DNA of 21,016 bases from Bigelowiella natans CCMP2755 (GCA_000320545.1 ADNK01000856.1:1-21016), one strand, 5' to 3'. Counted from the stretch's first letter, positions 1-11,047 are shown. The notes: generated from the letters alone by a model not told the origin. Translations and numbers: made by a program.

Positions 1-571
1 TCAAGAAATTGATTCAGTAAGTGTGTGTGTGTGTGTGTGTAATTATCGTGTCTGAATAGGTGTAGAAAGACACCAATAAAGGAGATATGTATAGTAAAAC
101 ACACACACACACACACACACACACGCGCGCGAGCGCGCGCGCATATTTCAGCAATATATGAATAATTAAATACCTGTAATCCTACAAAGGCGATCCGTCC
201 CGCGATATCTCCGTGACGATGTCAAGCGCAATAAAGAAATGGCGCAAGAATCTATGGGAAGACACCAAAGTAAAAGAAGCACGTGGAGGAGGAAGAGAAA
301 TAGAATGATGCCGCAAGTATTACGAACTTATCTCTCCCTCCTCCTCTCCTCTCCGTCCTCCCCTCCTCTTCCTCCACCTGCTGCTCCTCCTCTTGTCTCG
401 CAGGCTTCCTGGATGATATGGTGGCCTTGCAATCTCGTCAACTTCGGTACAATTGCTAAATGCAGCCACAAATGATGCGGCAGATGATGAATACCTGTGT
501 GCGTCATCGATGATGGATACTACCTCTGCATATCTTGTGGAAATTGGCATCTGACTACTCGCTCACTCACA

Positions 572-609
<38 letters not shown>

Positions 610-1618
610 AAAATATCTGTTCTGTCGAATGTGCGTTTATTCCCATTATGACAGGGTTCATGCCGATGCACTATCGTATCCCCTTCATGGCGGTGTGCTC
701 CTTCGCTTTCTGCGTCGTGATCTCTCTCATGAGAGGAGGGGGAGAGGTAGTAGTACTACTATTAGTGAGAAGAAGAAAGAGAGAGAGGTGCCGACTACGC
801 AGACCCACGGCTATTAGTGTAACTTGATGCTGTCTGTTTGCTGTGTGTGTGTAGAAAAAACTCACCAAGGAAGCTTCGGAGCTGGCAAAGGCAATCAGCT
901 CATCAAAACTTGGTGTGCATAGACACAGACAGCGAAGACGATGATGTTGATGATGACGAGGAGGAGGAAGAGAGGGAAGAGGAGGATTACGAATTTACGA
1001 TCCATACGATTTGTATTTCTCCACCTTCTTTCCTATGCTCCTCCATACCCACTCTTTTGACTGACTGCTACTGCCCTACTACCTCTGCTGCCTCTGCTAC
1101 TGCTGCTGCTGCATCTGCTATATTTCTTCCTGTACTACAGACACGGATGCTTTCGTCGCCCTTATCAGAAAAACACACGAGAAGGGCCTGCTCAAGTCCG
1201 AGCAGGTGTCGTTTATTCTTGCTGCTATGATGTGATAACAGAGAGTATCAGTCATTGAGGCAGGAGAACGGAGAGAGGCAGCTAGTTCGAAAATGAAATA
1301 CTGTCGTTGTTGTTGTTGTTGTTGTTGCTGTTGTTGCTGCTGCTGCTGTGGCTGTTGTTATTTTCTCCAGGGAATCTCCTACCCTGCGTTCGTAAAAGTC
1401 ATGACACAGATCGGTGAGCAGTGCTACCAACAAAAACACAGCCAATAGCAAAACTGAACCGTTGAAGAAGATGGGGCATGAGGACTAGTTGTTAAGATAT
1501 TCGTCATTTGGTTGTTTTGCGATATGATTCTCCTCGAAGTGGACACCGTATAATGTATTTCCCTTATCGTGATACAAGAAGATGATTGTTCAGTACTTGT
1601 CCTCACTCTCTCCTCTCA

Positions 1619-1655
<37 letters not shown>

Positions 1656-2591
1656 CTATATTCACCAGGGCTTACGGACGAGAAGGTCGTCAAGGCCTTG
1701 TTCCAATGCGCTGATGTTGATAGCAACGGAGGCATCGATACCTCCGAGATGGCTGCACTTCTCATCCTCCTCGCATGTACTGCCATCGTCGCCGTCGTCG
1801 TCGCGTGTCGTAGAGCTCACAGTAGTTCGGTGGTAGTTATGATTGTATTTGGCGGGGTTTGGCAAGAAGAAGAAGATGATGATGATGATAATAAGGACGG
1901 AAGATATCGTACATCGACCCTCTCTATCTTCTCGTCGTGGAGAGGCATTTTGATCATGGCGGTGATGGCGATGTGGCGTGTTGTGTCTCTAGGCCAAGAT
2001 ATTGGTTCTACGAAAGCAGCGAAGTTTGTGTTTCAGTGCTTCGATCTTGATCAATCCGGGTCATAGCAACACCATGCACAGTCTCCTTCTTTCTCTGATC
2101 GTCGTTGCACCCCCTTTCATAAACAAAACTCCTTTTGATATAGCAGGGAAATAGCAACGCGTGCATGCATGTGGGGGGGGGGGGAGATGGTGGGCCATAA
2201 TTAGCTGCCGTGAGAAAAAAAAAGCATTTCCCCCCTCTCTGTACTGCTACAAGCGGTTGGTTGCTGCTGCTGATTGTTGCATCAATAAATAATGCTGATG
2301 ATGGCACACGTAGATATGTGGATTGGAACGAGCTAAAGAGCATGCTCTATGGCGTGCTGACAGTTCGTGAGGCCACCCTGGTGGGTGTAATTACCTGAAG
2401 TTGATGATTATGATGATGATGATAACGATGATGATGAGCTTCCAAAAATAGGTTAGTTTTCAGCCGTTCGTTCACACGACAATTGTTGTGCTTGCGACGG
2501 AGCCCACGACCACAAGAATTGATCGTTCTCATTGAGAAATTTCGAAGCAATAGATTCAGTCATTTTTTTACTGACTTGCTACTACTGTCTT

Positions 2592-2629
<38 letters not shown>

Positions 2630-2804
2630 CCTTTCTCTATTCTGTTCTCTTTGTGTGGTGTAAAAACAATCTAAGGTGAATGGAGGCGACGTAAACCCTG
2701 AAGAGGTGAGGAGGAGGACGATATTCACAAGAAGCATACAAGCACACGATTCCACAGGATACATATAAATATATTATTTTTATTTAGAGTGTGCACATGT
2801 ATGA

Positions 2805-2841
<37 letters not shown>

Positions 2842-3175
2842 AATCGCAGTACATAGTATAACTACACGCTTACATCAGCAGCAGCTCTTCCAACTACAAC
2901 GACAACTCACACAATACTACCACTCCTCCTACCGTCATCACTCACAAGGCGATGGATAGCCTAGTTTCAGGTTCTGGGGAGGCCAAAGAGCTTGAAGACC
3001 TCTCAGCAGAACAGAAGGCGCAGTACCGTCTCGGCGCTCTTAAGAAAAAGTTTCCAAGGTTTCGCGGCCCTGCAGGTCGTAAAGAGGATTGTAGTAGAAT
3101 AGTAGTAGTAGTAGTAGTAGTAGTAGTAGCAGTAGTAGTTGTTGTTGTAATAGGGTGGTAGTAGATATGGTGAAA

Positions 3176-3207
<32 letters not shown>

Positions 3208-4062
3208 GAAGAGAGAAATAAACTACAATTCATCGATCAAATCTGTAGCAACTGTTTTCCACCACCCCCTCTCCCACCACCACCACCTCCACCACTACTA
3301 TCACTATTACATGCACGTATGATGACCTTTTACATCTCACGTCACGCCACAACGTCAGGAGAGGGAATCACTCTTGAGCAGATTCTGCAGTATGAGGTAG
3401 CAAAGAATGAATGCCCCACCCACTCTACAAATATCACGGATAATCGTTGCCGAATCTTCTCGATTTGCCATGGGAGGAGGAAAGAATTTCTTACAAAACG
3501 CGTTGTTGCCTCCTCCTTAAGATTGATCCCTAATGAATTTCGGTCAGGCGGAACAGCTAGCCACCCAAATCGTCAGTGAAGCTGACCGGGTAGAACATAC
3601 AAACACCGCACAAACATACACTCTCTCTCTCTCTCTCTCTCTCTCGTTCGCCTTTATCTTGGCGGCGCTGTAACGACCAGCCTTCCCCTCCTTAGATTCT
3701 CTCGTTACAACTTTCTTCTCCTTTTGCCATCCTACTTCCCTTGGTCAATTGTCTGACATTCTTTGGGCCAAATTAGTTTTCATGCTGGATGACAAATGAA
3801 CAAATGAAAGGCCCTTTGCACTTGGGCAGCGGCGTGTTGCTTCTGTCATTATGATCATTTGGAGCAACGTGCTTTGTGTTAGACATCATCATCATCATCG
3901 TTATCCCCCGTTCAGAATGGTTTGTGATTTTCTGTCCATGGTATTGCGCTCCCTCCCCCCGCTTTCTTCGTTTCTTCTTTTCTTCATCAGGGTGATGTCG
4001 ATGGCAGGGTCACCGAGGAAGAGTTCATTGCATGGATGAAGACAGGTACTCCGCAAATCTAG
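1..4062 (+). CDS. Multi-EF-hand calcium-binding protein (5' end missing)
   Basis: Probable Ca2+ sensor; I do not recognise the exact family. Modelled exons: 1-16, 190-269, 404-446, 855-912, 1141-1205, 1371-1413, 1669-1776, 1993-2059, 2314-2380, 2676-2705, 2949-3075, 3359-3396, 3548-3589, 3991-4062 (TAG stop). Phases agree at every junction except 446 to 855, where a small exon is missing (655-694 would fit). The N-terminal part is helical and charged (SFLDDMVALQSRQL, KLTKEASELAKAI). Two canonical EF loops follow: DVDSNGGIDTSE in exon 1669-1776, and DLDQSGYVDWNE, built across the 2059/2314 junction. A degenerate region (FRGPAGEGITLEQIL) and a last EF-like unit (GDVDGRVTEEEF, with Arg where the first Asp should be) close the protein, which ends KTGTPQI. 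No membrane segment or signal is visible. The EF-hands are certain; the weakest exons are the 30-base one at 2676-2705 and the missing one near 655. Confidence 0.8.
21..142. repeat. Two dinucleotide tracts in one intron
   Basis: (GT)10 at 21-40 begins immediately after the donor GTAA that follows the exon ending at 16, so the donor reads GTAAGTGTGTGT. A second tract, (AC)n running into (GC)n with one GAGC interruption, fills 99-142. Both lie in the first visible intron (17-189) of the EF-hand gene. Confidence 0.95.
575..605. repeat. (TA)n microsatellite
   Basis: About 15 TA units inside an intron of the EF-hand gene. No coding function is seen around it. Confidence 0.95.
655..694 (+). other. 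Possible small exon of the EF-hand gene
   Basis: A 40-base segment follows a CAG acceptor and precedes GTGCTC. It would restore frame between the exons ending at 446 (phase 2) and starting at 855 (phase 0), encoding about VHADALSYPLHGG. Only phase and border dinucleotides support it; no family match was seen. Confidence 0.3.
1306..1651. repeat. Intronic (TTG/TGC)n and (TC)n tracts
   Basis: TTG/TGC triplets at 1306-1360 lie just upstream of the acceptor at 1370. (TC)15 at 1622-1651 lies 17 bases upstream of the acceptor at 1668 and probably serves as its polypyrimidine tract. The exon 1371-1413 lies between them. Confidence 0.9.
2592..2838. repeat. Intronic (CT)n and (TG)n tracts
   Basis: (CT)n at 2592-2624 precedes the acceptor of the tiny exon 2676-2705, and (TG)n at 2809-2838 lies in the following intron of the EF-hand gene. 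Confidence 0.9.
3100..3210. repeat. (AGT)n and (GAA)n triplet tracts
   Basis: AGT triplets at 3100-3140, then GTT and GAA-rich triplets to about 3210, lie in the intron after the exon ending at 3075. Their reading frames give poly-Val, poly-Tyr or poly-Leu and are not credible proteins. A further (CT)n tract lies at 3620-3645 in the last intron. Confidence 0.9.
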
Positions 4063-4260
4063 AAATGTCGTTGGTGGGCATTTATTCTGGCTCCTGATGT
4101 TCATCAAATCTTGACACGAATTGCTACTAACAACCAGAAACTGCCGGCGGAAAGAGATTGCAGTCGCTTTTCAGCTCCGCGCTTCCACAATGAATGCAAA
4201 AATTTGCAAATGCACCACTTTCTTCAAGCTGTCCTCTGAAGTTCACTCTCGTGCTACAAG

Positions 4261-4685
4261 TTTGCAACATGCGAAGATGGCACCTGGCAGCGCAGATGAA
4301 CACCCTCACTAGCTGATGCATCTTGTGTGGTGACAGGCATTGACGTGATGTGCATGGAAGGTGCTGATCAATTCATGCAAATGTAATAGAAGATTCGTTC
4401 TTTGATGTGAATGCATGTACATCACGCAGCACCCATGTGATTTTTTTGGTGATGGGACATGCGTCACACATGGCATGCGACACTAGCTAGCTAGTCAGCA
4501 CAGCTAGCTGCGTCACCACGGCACGTTCAAATGACACCGTCCAGCGCGGCACGTGCGTCGTGGTGCACATTTCTCACTTGCCAAGCAGGCACGCAGTCTA
4601 GCAGTGGCTGTCACAGCACGTGCCAAAGATGGCACGAAGTGCACCAAAACGCAAACATTGCACGAGCATCATGTCCAGGTGTCCA
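4261..4685 (+). repeat. Dispersed repeat, copy 1 (blocks A then B)
   Basis: Block A (4261 to about 4427) matches 10548-10700 in direct orientation; shared runs include TTTGCAACATGCGAAGATGG and GATGCATCTTGTGTGGTGA. Block B (about 4439-4685) matches the reverse complement of about 10344-10531; shared runs include AAAACGCAAACATTGCA and CACATGGCATG. The copies have diverged by substitutions and indels, and neither block codes for a recognisable protein. It looks like an old non-autonomous mobile or foldback element, but I could not identify target-site duplications or a transposase. Confidence 0.75.
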
Positions 4686-4740
4686 GATTGTCAGATGTGT
4701 TTACCAACGATGGGACGTGACGTGCTGACGACACCTCAGA

Positions 4741-4775
4741 CCTGCTAGCCATGCTGGCATGGCCAGCTAGCCAGC
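4741..4775. repeat. GCTAGC-rich imperfect palindrome
   Basis: GCTAGCCATGC is followed closely by GCATGGCCAGCTAGC, so the stretch can nearly fold on itself. A related cluster of CTAGCTAG and GCTAGC lies at 4484-4512. Both are inside or next to repeat copy 1. Confidence 0.6.
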
Positions 4776-5096
4776 CTTGTCTCACGTTGCGTTTTCTGAC
4801 GACGGGACAACTTTTCAATTGTGCAAGTTGTGAAGGTGCAAGTGTGTGACATCTAGTTCGTCATCTGCTGGTCTGGTCATTGTTCCACGTCAGCACATGC
4901 AACACACCGTTGATCGAGCAAGCACAGAACGCAATGCAAGCTGCTCTTTCCACCTGCTGGATCAGCACAAGCTGTCAGAGCTTGCGTTCACTTGGTGACG
5001 TTTCATTGCGCTCGATTGATTTCTGTGACACTTTTCGACGTCGACATTTCAGTGAGCTGGCCACGCACAATGTGGCAACTTGCACCTTCCTCGACA

Positions 5097-5304
5097 CGCA
5101 CACACACACACACACACAAGAGAGGGAGAGAGAGAAGGAGAGGGAGAGGACTCTTTCCTGCAAGTTGTCGTGGCAACCTCTGTTCACGAGGCGATTGCAA
5201 CGACAACAACCACTACAACACCAACAACAACTACCAACAACAACCAACAACAACCACAACCAACAACAACAACAAGCAGCAACAACAACAACAACCACAA
5301 CAAC
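5097..5304. repeat. (CA)n and CAA-rich tracts upstream of the kinase
   Basis: A CA tract at 5097-5119 is followed by GA-rich sequence and then CAA/ACC triplets to about 5304. Several frames stay open through these repeats, giving Gln/Asn/Thr-rich translations with no recognisable domain; I do not treat them as genes. Confidence 0.85.
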
Positions 5305-5471
5305 TAACAGTAGAAATAATTTAAAAAGCGGCCCTCGAAATAATTAAACCCTCGTCGCTGGAAAATAGGAGATTCGTTCGTTCGTTCCGTTCGCTGGCAC
5401 CAGCTAGCCCTCCCCATCCTCAACGTACCTCAGGACTGAGACAGCCTTTCCCCTCCTCGCAACGGTGAAGG

Positions 5472-5650
5472 ATGTCAGAATCGACGGAGGAATCAAAGTT
5501 CCAGGTGGAGGCGTTGGGTTTGCTCGCGAAGACACCAGAGCTGCTTAAGCACCTCGGGGTCACGTCAGTCATCGATGCGGTAACGACAATAGAGGGAGAG
5601 TGAGAGGGGGGGAGGAGAGAAAGAGAGAGAGTTGATAGATAGATAGATGT

Positions 5651-5706
<56 letters not shown>

Positions 5707-7007
5707 TTCGAACCAGGGGTGAACGAGGTCTTTGAGTATTCCGGCGCCGTAGTCGTGCTCGTTGCGAGCTTTCTCTTCATATCCCAATGTCAGTTTGAGG
5801 GTATAGCTTCTATTCTCTGATGGTAATTGGTTCTCCTTCCCCTCTCGTTCCCCTTCCCTCCATTTCCTTCCCTATCAGGACATCAGGGAGGTAGGAACGG
5901 GCAACCTCAACTTTATCTTCCGTGTCGTTGGTCCCAAGGGCTCGCTCGTCGTCAAGAAAGCGCCTCCTTACATTCGGGTACAATACTATAAACAAGGGGA
6001 GTGGAAAGTGAACCGACGGACTGCTGCATTACTTGAAACGAACGCGCGGCAAGCGAAGGTCTGATTGATACTTGACACGCTACGCATATGATCCAACTCA
6101 GCTCGTTGGGAAGTCTTGGCCTCTGCCTGCCAGCCGCATCATGTTCGAGCAGGAGTACATCGCTGTAGCGAATCGCCTAGCGCCTGGATCCTGTCCAAAG
6201 GTAGGTAGGTAGGTTGGTAGGCACAAAGGGGGTATGCTTACGAATCTTACTGTGGAAAAAGCCGGAACTGCTTTTACTAATCATATGGCTGCTGGTGACC
6301 ACAGATCTACTCGAGCGACCAAAAGCGCTTCATCGTCGTGATGGAGGTAATTTGGGCTTGGGGGGCGGGGGCAGGACACTAGATGAACGTGTCTGCTGTT
6401 TCTGAGCTTTGAAGCAACTCATAGGATCTCTCGGAGATGAAAGTGTGGAGGGAAGAGATAGCGAAAGGAGGTCATTGTTCTTTAGTAGTTGCAGAGAAAG
6501 GAAAATCACAGGTCATGAGGCATATCTTTGCCATCATGATGGGGCCTTCTCTTTGCCCGTTTCCTTCCTCATCTCTCTTACGCTCTCCGTGTTGTTGAAA
6601 TTGTTTTGCATTTGAACCCATTATCATTTATGTCTTCGGTTCGTCGTCGTCGTCGTCGTCGTCGTCTTCTCCGCAAAAACCACTCCATAACCTCTGCAAC
6701 AATGGAAACTACAAGTGATACACCAAGGCGTGGGGAGAGATGTTGGAAGATACCTGGCAAATGTCCACTTCGGGTACATCCACAGCCATACGATTGGTGT
6801 TAGAAAAGCAACTACACAGAGCAAGAACAGACAGCAGGGAAAATGAACGTCTCTGCTTGTTTGTTGCGGAGCTTAGAATTCCTCTGATAATCGTAGAACC
6901 AGTAGTCTGGCCGAACCCCTTGAATCGCGATATACGAAGGCAGCTCATTTTCAACAAAATATTAAGCTTATTGAGGTCATCACCGGGTGTCTATATCCTT
7001 TATGTGT

Positions 7008-7060
<53 letters not shown>

Positions 7061-8633
7061 AACGCACATAAGGATGCAATTCTGTAGTAGCAGCAGCAGT
7101 AATACCATTTAAGTAAGACTGCCAGCACCCACCGCACGCCATTTTCCCTTCTTTTGGACGGACTGACTGAGGGAGGGAGAGAAGGAAGGAGGGAGGAGCA
7201 ACAACCTGTCGAGTTTTGAACACCATCGCCGAAATAATCAGGTGACTCTGAAGGTATTCTTCCAAGACCCGTATTATGATTGTCCTATCAACGGATGGAA
7301 GAAGAGGTGGGGAACTCACTAGTTTTGTACGTGAGAGGAGTAAAACGCCCCTCAGTTGTTGCCAACTCAATGAAAGGAGTTACTCTCATTTTCTGTGTGG
7401 TTGCGGTGGCGGTCTCGGTGCTGCCAACAATGCAGAGCGCCCGATTTGAAGGAGGCTGTTTCGAAGCTACAAGCTGACGAGAACGTGAAATCATCCGTCT
7501 ATTTTCTCAAAGACAGGTGGCGAGGAAGAAGATGACGGAGATGATGAAAGTGTATGATGATGATGATGATTAAGATGATGATGATGATGATAATCATGGG
7601 GATGTGAAGGAGAGAGGATGGTTGTAGTACGAATGAAGACGATGCGACAACCGAATTGTAAACGACGGCAATTAGACGCCGGTATTGATGATGATAACGA
7701 TGCTGGTGATTGTGATGATGATGAGGATGATGATGATGATGATGATGATCCAGGTTTATTAACGCACCCCAAGCGCTTCTCCACGGCGATCTCCATACAG
7801 GTGTGGTTCGAGTTAGGATGATTATATCGACACGACGAAGAAGGAGAAGAAGAAGAAGAGGAAAAAGAAGAAGAAGAAGAAGAAGAGGAAGAATGTGATG
7901 AAGATGGTGGTGAGATCTTGCTGCTTTGTAGCACTGCACATCGTGAAAGCAGGAGGGATATAGCATGTAGCGATGCTGTACTGCCACTTACGTGTAATAA
8001 AACTGGAACAGGATCGATCTTTGTGAGCGGCAGGAAGCAAGAAACCATCGAGCAGATTTCCCAAATGAAGCAACAGCAGGGTAGAAGTGGGAGACGGACA
8101 CTTCTGAAGCGCAAAACAGTTGCTTTCGACTGCGAATTCACGTTCTACGGGCCCATGGGATTTGATATCGGTAATGTGTGAAAAATGTCAAAAGAAAGAG
8201 AGGATGAGGATGAGAGGGTGCTTACACGTACACATATACACCACCCCACCACTCACATAGTACCATATATGAAGATATCGTAATGATCGGTAGACATATT
8301 GACGTAATAATAATGATGCGGATGATAATAATTATGAGAATGATGATGATAATATCGATAATATGTGCAACGACTCCTCACATGGAACTATGTATTGGTG
8401 GACGATATAGAGAGTGGATGCAGTTTCATTCTTCGTTTCGCCGGCGCGCGCTTTTCTTCTCCTACTCCTCCCCTCACCACACTACGCATCAGGTCAACTG
8501 ATTGGCAATATCTGCATGGGAGCGTTTGCACAAGTGCTACATATGAAACATGTCGAGGAGCGAAGCCAGAAGCAGGTAAGGACATTTAGATAAGTAATGT
8601 ATAGAAACTTCTTTAAATATAAATTGTGTGTGC

Positions 8634-8674
<41 letters not shown>

Positions 8675-9581
8675 TCTGCTCACTTCTTTTTCCAAACGCC
8701 ACCCGCCGCCACAGTCATGCTCTATGCATCTCGCCAAACAAATCACCGAGCTCTGGGGCGCCTACGTGAAGAGCTTCGAGTCCCAATTCCGGCAGCAAGC
8801 GTGCGATAGAAATGCCAATAAAGAAGAAGATGATAATGATGATGATGATGATGATGAAGCCGCCAACGGCGAGGAGAGAAAGAACGGCAAGAGTCAGAAG
8901 CGTGTGAGGACACCTTTCCCTGGAAATGATCCCTCTCTCATAGCGAAGCTGCTCAATGGTAGTAGTTAACGTTAGCAGCAGCCGTTAGTCTTGATTTGTC
9001 GTTGTAGCTGTAGCAATGGTAGTCGTAGTCGTAGTTGTTGTTGTTGTTGTTGTTGTTGCTCTCGTACGTCGTTGTTGTCTTGTGCTTCTTGAGCCCTCAC
9101 TCGGTCAAACGCGGAGGAGTAAGACAACGAGATGAAGTCGAGGCTGCGCTGACTGTCGTTACCAGCACAACCACCACCTCCTCACTCATATGTGTCATAT
9201 CTCACAGGTGTGTGGGCCGACGCTCATGGTTTCGCGTGCTTGGCCATTATTCGAAGGTATATATCTGCACCACGTTAATCTTAAATGGTTTTCTCTCCAA
9301 TGCATCCGAATAAAAATTGATCTTGTTATTCTCATAGCCTGATACATAGCTGCATGCTGCGAAATCTTCGTCCCCGTTTATTCAGGATAATAGGTATTGC
9401 AGACGCCCCTGAGATGCGGGTCGGCACAGCTGCCCGCACGAAGATAGCCAAAGTGGCGCTCAACTTCGCGCATAAACAACTCCTCGCGCTCCCCTCATCC
9501 CCAAGTGACGGGCATGTGGAAGGGATAACGAGATTTTGCAAAGCCCTCTCCAAAGCTATTACCCTGTGCTTCCTTACATGA
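5472..9581 (+). CDS. MTK: 5-methylthioribose kinase
   Basis: Phosphorylates 5-methylthioribose with ATP to the 1-phosphate in the methionine salvage cycle; a soluble enzyme with the choline-kinase/APH fold. Fifteen exons, all junctions in phase: 5472-5579, 5879-5977, 6102-6200, 6305-6346, 6425-6470, 6716-6773, 6897-6975, 7242-7306, 7436-7516, 7754-7800, 8012-8170, 8493-8575, 8715-8958, 9208-9256, 9386-9581; about 484 aa. Diagnostic sites are [14 protein letters not shown] (nucleotide loop, about 40-53), [39 protein letters not shown], the catalytic loop HGDLHTG (236-242), the metal-binding [15 protein letters not shown] (Asp281, Glu283; most relatives read DPEF), and [13 protein letters not shown] near the C-terminus. 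It is longer than the usual 400-420 aa because of a basic insert (about 247-277) and an acidic insert (about 357-390). The ATG begins the first open exon, in a reasonable N-terminal context. Confidence 0.94.
5637..5702. repeat. (GATA)n/(GA)n tract in kinase intron 1
   Basis: GATA units with interruptions run into about 18 GA units within the first intron (5580-5878) of the methylthioribose kinase gene. Confidence 0.95.
6641..7057. repeat. (TCG)n and (TG)n(GA)n tracts in kinase introns
   Basis: TCG triplets lie at about 6641-6667 upstream of the exon starting at 6716. A TG tract runs directly into about 18 GA units at 7005-7057, in the intron after the exon ending at 6975. Confidence 0.9.
7554..7892. 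repeat. GAT and GAA triplet clusters around the catalytic exon
   Basis: GAT-rich tracts (about 7554-7593 and 7715-7749) and a GAA-rich tract (about 7836-7892) surround the 47-base exon 7754-7800 that encodes HGDLHT. The second GAT tract ends just before that exon's CAG acceptor. Poly-Ser, poly-His and poly-Asp frames through here are repeat artefacts. Confidence 0.9.
8636..9059. repeat. (TA)n, exonic (GAT)n and (TTG)n tracts
   Basis: A TA tract (8636-8675) lies in the intron before exon 8715-8958. Inside that exon, GAAGATGATAATGATGAT-type triplets (about 8821-8860) code for an Asp/Glu run in the kinase. TTG triplets at 9034-9059 are in the next intron. Confidence 0.9.
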
Positions 9582-10177
9582 TAAGCCAGGTCGAATTCAA
9601 AGTCAATGCCACGCTGCATAATGAATTGCGGCTTGTGACAGATAAACACAATGACATGCAGATTCGGAATTAACATGTGAATGCGTAGCATTAGTCGTAC
9701 AGATATATTTCTTTGCAACGTTGCGGTACATTACATGCTGCTTTTAATGAGGTGCTCAGAATGGCATCTACCATTTGTTTGCGCGCGAGCAATATGTCAT
9801 TGCGCGTCGATGTGACAAGAGGGCGGGCATGTCTCTCCAGCTGCATACGTGGTTTATGAGAGTCGGAAACACGCACATAAATCTGCACATTTCGGTTGGG
9901 ATTCATGGAAGAGTGATACTTTCGAGTGGACACGAAGAAGAAACAGCAAGTACATAGCCAGATAGCAATGCGTGCATTAAGATCGAATATCATGGGATTG
10001 CGAAAATTCGAAATCAAAAGTCGCCTAAGATTTCAGCAATGAAAGCTACCTACCTAGCACGATACGCACGCCTATTGTGCAATGAATGGAACATGTATAA
10101 TGAACGGGAAAATTTGTTCTGAATAGTCATTTCTGTCCATCGTAGCTTGGGGTGTCTTGTGCATCCTTTTTTGGTGT

Positions 10178-10218
10178 ACACATGCATGTGCATATGTACA
10201 TACATGCATGTATGTTTA
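10178..10218. repeat. ATGCATGT/TACATA palindrome patch
   Basis: The stretch contains ACATGCATGTGC, CATATGTACATAC and ATGCATGTATGT, several short self-complementary words in a row. It could form a hairpin or simply be low-complexity sequence; no gene function is implied. Confidence 0.5.
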
Positions 10219-10343
10219 CAGTGTCTGCGCTGTAGCCGCCGCTTTGCGTAGCTACATATATATTAGGATGGCATGTGAAAATATGTAATCATCTTATTAC
10301 ATCCGTCTCATGTAAATTTACAAGCATGCAAACACACGGTGCT

Positions 10344-10700
10344 CATGCAATGTTTGCGTTTTGACACACTTCTAGACTTGATGCCATCTCTGGTGTGCTC
10401 TGACTGCTGCTACGTGCCAGCGTGGTAAGTGATTGTGCACTGTGGTGCACTTGCCATGATGACGTAGTTGTGCCAACATCACGTCCCATGCCATGTGCAA
10501 CGCATCCATCACAATTCAAAAAAAAATCCATGGGCTAGACTGCTAAATTTGCAACATGCGAAGATGGCATGTGGCGGCGCAAATAGACACGCTGATGCAT
10601 CTTGTGTGGTGATAGACATGATGTACGTACATAGAATGTGCTAATCAATTGATGTAAATGCAATAGGAGATTTGTTCGTTGATGTGAATGCAAATCACAG
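10344..10700. repeat. Dispersed repeat, copy 2 (inverted B, then A)
   Basis: Positions about 10344-10531 match block B of copy 1 in reverse complement, including the CAAACATTGC run and an A/T homopolymer next to it. Positions 10548-10700 match block A in direct orientation. Relative to copy 1, one block is therefore inverted. Copies 1 and 2 bracket the methylthioribose kinase gene. Confidence 0.75.
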
Positions 10701-11047
10701 CAAAAGAGTAAACCTTATAGGATAGCATGAAGAAAGTAGATATTTACAATTTTTTTAACACAACTTTCGTTCAATCTGCTCTTCCCTTCAATGCTGTTTG
10801 AGAGCTGCAAGCTTTACTCATAGTTTTAATACCTAGGGGAAATAAGGGAGATATACATACATGAGTGTTGCTTCTCCCCGCATCACACCCTGTGCGTGCG
10901 CATCAAAAGGGGCTTCGTGATTTACATTCATTTAAACTGGAAAAATGACTGTGGCAGGGGCATACAGTTTCTCCCCTGATTGCCAGCGTTCTGGTTTTAT
11001 ATCGATGCGTTCTCATCGTGTGTGCTACGTCACTACTACATGGTGGT

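Larger units (their letters stand above)
4063..5471. other. Intergenic region between EF-hand gene and MTR kinase
   Basis: About 1.4 kb with no supported exon. It holds copy 1 of the dispersed repeat (4261 to about 4685), GCTAGC-rich near-palindromes (4484-4512, 4741-4775), a (CA)n tract at 5097-5119, a GA-rich stretch to about 5150, and a CAA-rich stretch at about 5202-5304. The last 120 bases would be 5' leader and promoter of the kinase; I see no TATA box that can be called with confidence. Confidence 0.8.
9582..11047. other. Intergenic region between two convergent genes
   Basis: About 1.5 kb between the stops of the kinase (+) and the carrier (-). No exon is supported: the longest frames (about 100 codons near 9700-10017) have no recognisable motif. 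It holds repeat copy 2 (about 10344-10700) and a palindrome-rich ATGCATGT patch at 10178-10218. It should contain both transcripts' 3' ends; no poly(A) signal can be assigned with confidence. Confidence 0.8.

Noticed and set aside
99-142. Possible telomeric or Z-DNA regulatory element
   Set aside because: The (AC)n(GC)n tract could adopt Z-form, but it sits in an intron, no telomere-type unit is present, and nothing in the sequence links it to regulation.
838-1230. Open plus-strand frame of 130 codons with an acidic run
   Set aside because: Its frame differs from the EF-hand exons 855-912 and 1141-1205, which join in phase as KLTKEASELAKAI...DTDAFVALI.
5197-5305. Possible CRISPR-like or satellite array
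   Set aside because: Units are 3-6 bases with no spacers of constant length; it is simple CAA-type low-complexity DNA in a eukaryotic intergenic region.
4880-5347. Open plus-strand frame ending in Gln/Asn/Thr repeats
   Set aside because: Three overlapping frames stay open through the CA, GA and CAA repeats, so openness is a composition effect. No motif was recognised.
7491-8141. Minus-strand open frame of 216 codons, rich in Ser and His
   Set aside because: It is the complement of GAT/GAA arrays and of kinase exons 7754-7800 and 8012-8170, which carry HGDLHTG and GPMGFD on the plus strand. There is no domain in the minus frame.
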